Positions 62,776 through 64,000 of a stretch of DNA of 64,000 nt are shown here, one piece after another (position 1 is the first letter of the stretch; every line of letters starts with the position of its first letter). The stretch covers positions 13,576,752-13,640,751 of the forward strand of contig NW_024881301.1 of NCBI RefSeq assembly GCF_018691265.1, read 5' to 3'. The notes beneath the pieces are model-generated. The model was given only the letters and a program-made list of their open reading frames with translations. It was not told where the DNA came from and did not search any database. Source of the DNA: Tyto alba. Its lineage: Eukaryota > Chordata > Aves > Strigiformes > Tytonidae. A program made the position numbers and the translations under genes.

Positions 62776-64000
62776 CCCTTTGTTTACTGCTCTCTTGTAC
62801 AGTTCTTTGAAATGCTTAGTGGATATTTTACACACCGCACCTTGTATGTGCACATCTAATCGCATAATTAGAAAATAAGAAATCGGGAAAAAACCTGAAA
62901 AAGCCTTGAGTGTTAGCTGTGGGTTAAAGGTCTGGGCTAGGAAGAGTAACGCCGTGGAAGGACACCAGCTGCAGAGCAGAGCTACATGGCTGCCGCTGCC
63001 AGTGTGCCTGCACGGCCCAGCCATATGCCCTGGGGACAAAAAGGGTTTAAAAATATAATTTCCTTCATTGTACTTTACCATGGACATTTTAAACTGCATT
63101 AAGAGGCATATACAAACGTTTTGAATCATTAGACTATCAGACTTTCGATTTGCCAGGCCACTGAGGGGAAACCTGAAAGCATTCAATAATGTCTCGATAT
63201 TTAAGTGCATAATGGTAATGTAGAAGAAACAATTCTTTTTTTTTTATCAATACAATATAAAGCGTGACTATGAATCGTGCAAATCAAATCATAAATCACA
63301 AAGCTCAAGCTAGTCTCATCAGCCCAGCAGCATGATATATAAGATTCATTAATGCATTTGGTCTAATCTCCAATACACAGCAAAAATTATATGAAATCCT
63401 TCACTGTTCAATGTTTTTTCACAGCAAGGCTGCCAAATGCTACAGAAATTAACATCCTGAACAAGCCTGCAGCTGCTTGGGGGGCTGTCACTCGGTACAA
63501 AATTTGGAGATTGGGTTTAAGTTTGTTTTACCTTCAACGGTCTCAGTAGCTTCAACATTTACTAGCCATATTAGTTATTTTAAAGTTAGGCCTGTAGGGC
63601 AAGTTTGGAAGACAACGGTTTTAGAAAAGATAACTCTGAAGAAACATTTGAATGAAGTTAGAAGAAAATGTCACAACTATGAATAATGAACACACGCTAC
63701 CTTCCAAGCTTTTGGCCTAGGAACATGTATCATTTAATTTTTTAAGCCAACATTGGGAAAAACAGAAAAAGAGACTGTGCTCAGTTGAGATGACACTTTC
63801 TGTCAGAGGCAATGACAGATGTCAAATAAATTCTTAGTGGGAATGAGACTGACATCCACCAAATACACACATGGCTCCCATACAGTGGAAGGGCTACTGA
63901 CTTGTAAACATTTAACAGCTGTAAAAATCCTTCTCCTACAAACCCCTCTGTTTCCATTAAAATTCAAGAACACTTTGGCCGGGCAGCCTCTTTCAGTACT
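62776..64000. other. AT-rich noncoding stretch
   Basis: Nothing recognised beyond the start of the long minus-strand open frame that ends at 62422. A short T run lies at about 63236-63245. Confidence 0.6.

Overview
The window reads as AT-rich, gene-poor vertebrate DNA, almost certainly from a bird. The diagnostic content is its repeats: CR1 (chicken repeat 1) LINE fragments of two clearly different subfamilies, and three solo LTRs of a long terminal repeat family that I know from neoavian birds (TguLTR5-like, name from memory). Low repeat density (roughly 8 percent recognised), short CR1 copies with broken reading frames, and no bacterial-style gene packing all fit an intron or intergenic stretch of an avian macrochromosome. 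No complete protein-coding gene, rRNA, tRNA or CRISPR array was found.

Layout. 1-1000: three minus-strand exon-like segments, including a terminal exon-like open segment that encodes one membrane helix and a short acidic tail. 1-34 kb: otherwise unique sequence with scattered homopolymers and a few weak exon-like segments (12.85-13.01 kb, 16.39-16.53 kb). 34.1-36.1 kb: a plus-strand CR1 split by a 603 bp solo LTR. 41.1-41.5 kb: an old interspersed repeat followed by a MIR-like SINE. 45.3-46.25 kb: a second plus-strand CR1 of another subfamily. 52.4 kb: an exon-like segment on the plus strand. 54.27-54.53 kb: a minus-strand CR1 3' end. 56.25-56.87 kb (minus) and 58.42-58.94 kb (plus): two divergent solo LTRs. 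62.45-62.78 kb: a GC-richer fragment resembling another avian LTR.

How it works together. The only proteins recognisable by family are degraded CR1 reverse transcriptase pieces. One keeps a catalytic-type aspartate pair; the other has lost both aspartates. The nesting gives a relative date: the CR1 at 34 kb is older than the LTR inside it. The exon-like segments are judged only by splice signals, open frame and phase. Such segments arise often by chance in 64 kb, so they are offered as testable candidates and not as genes. I did not find a convincing new biological system here.
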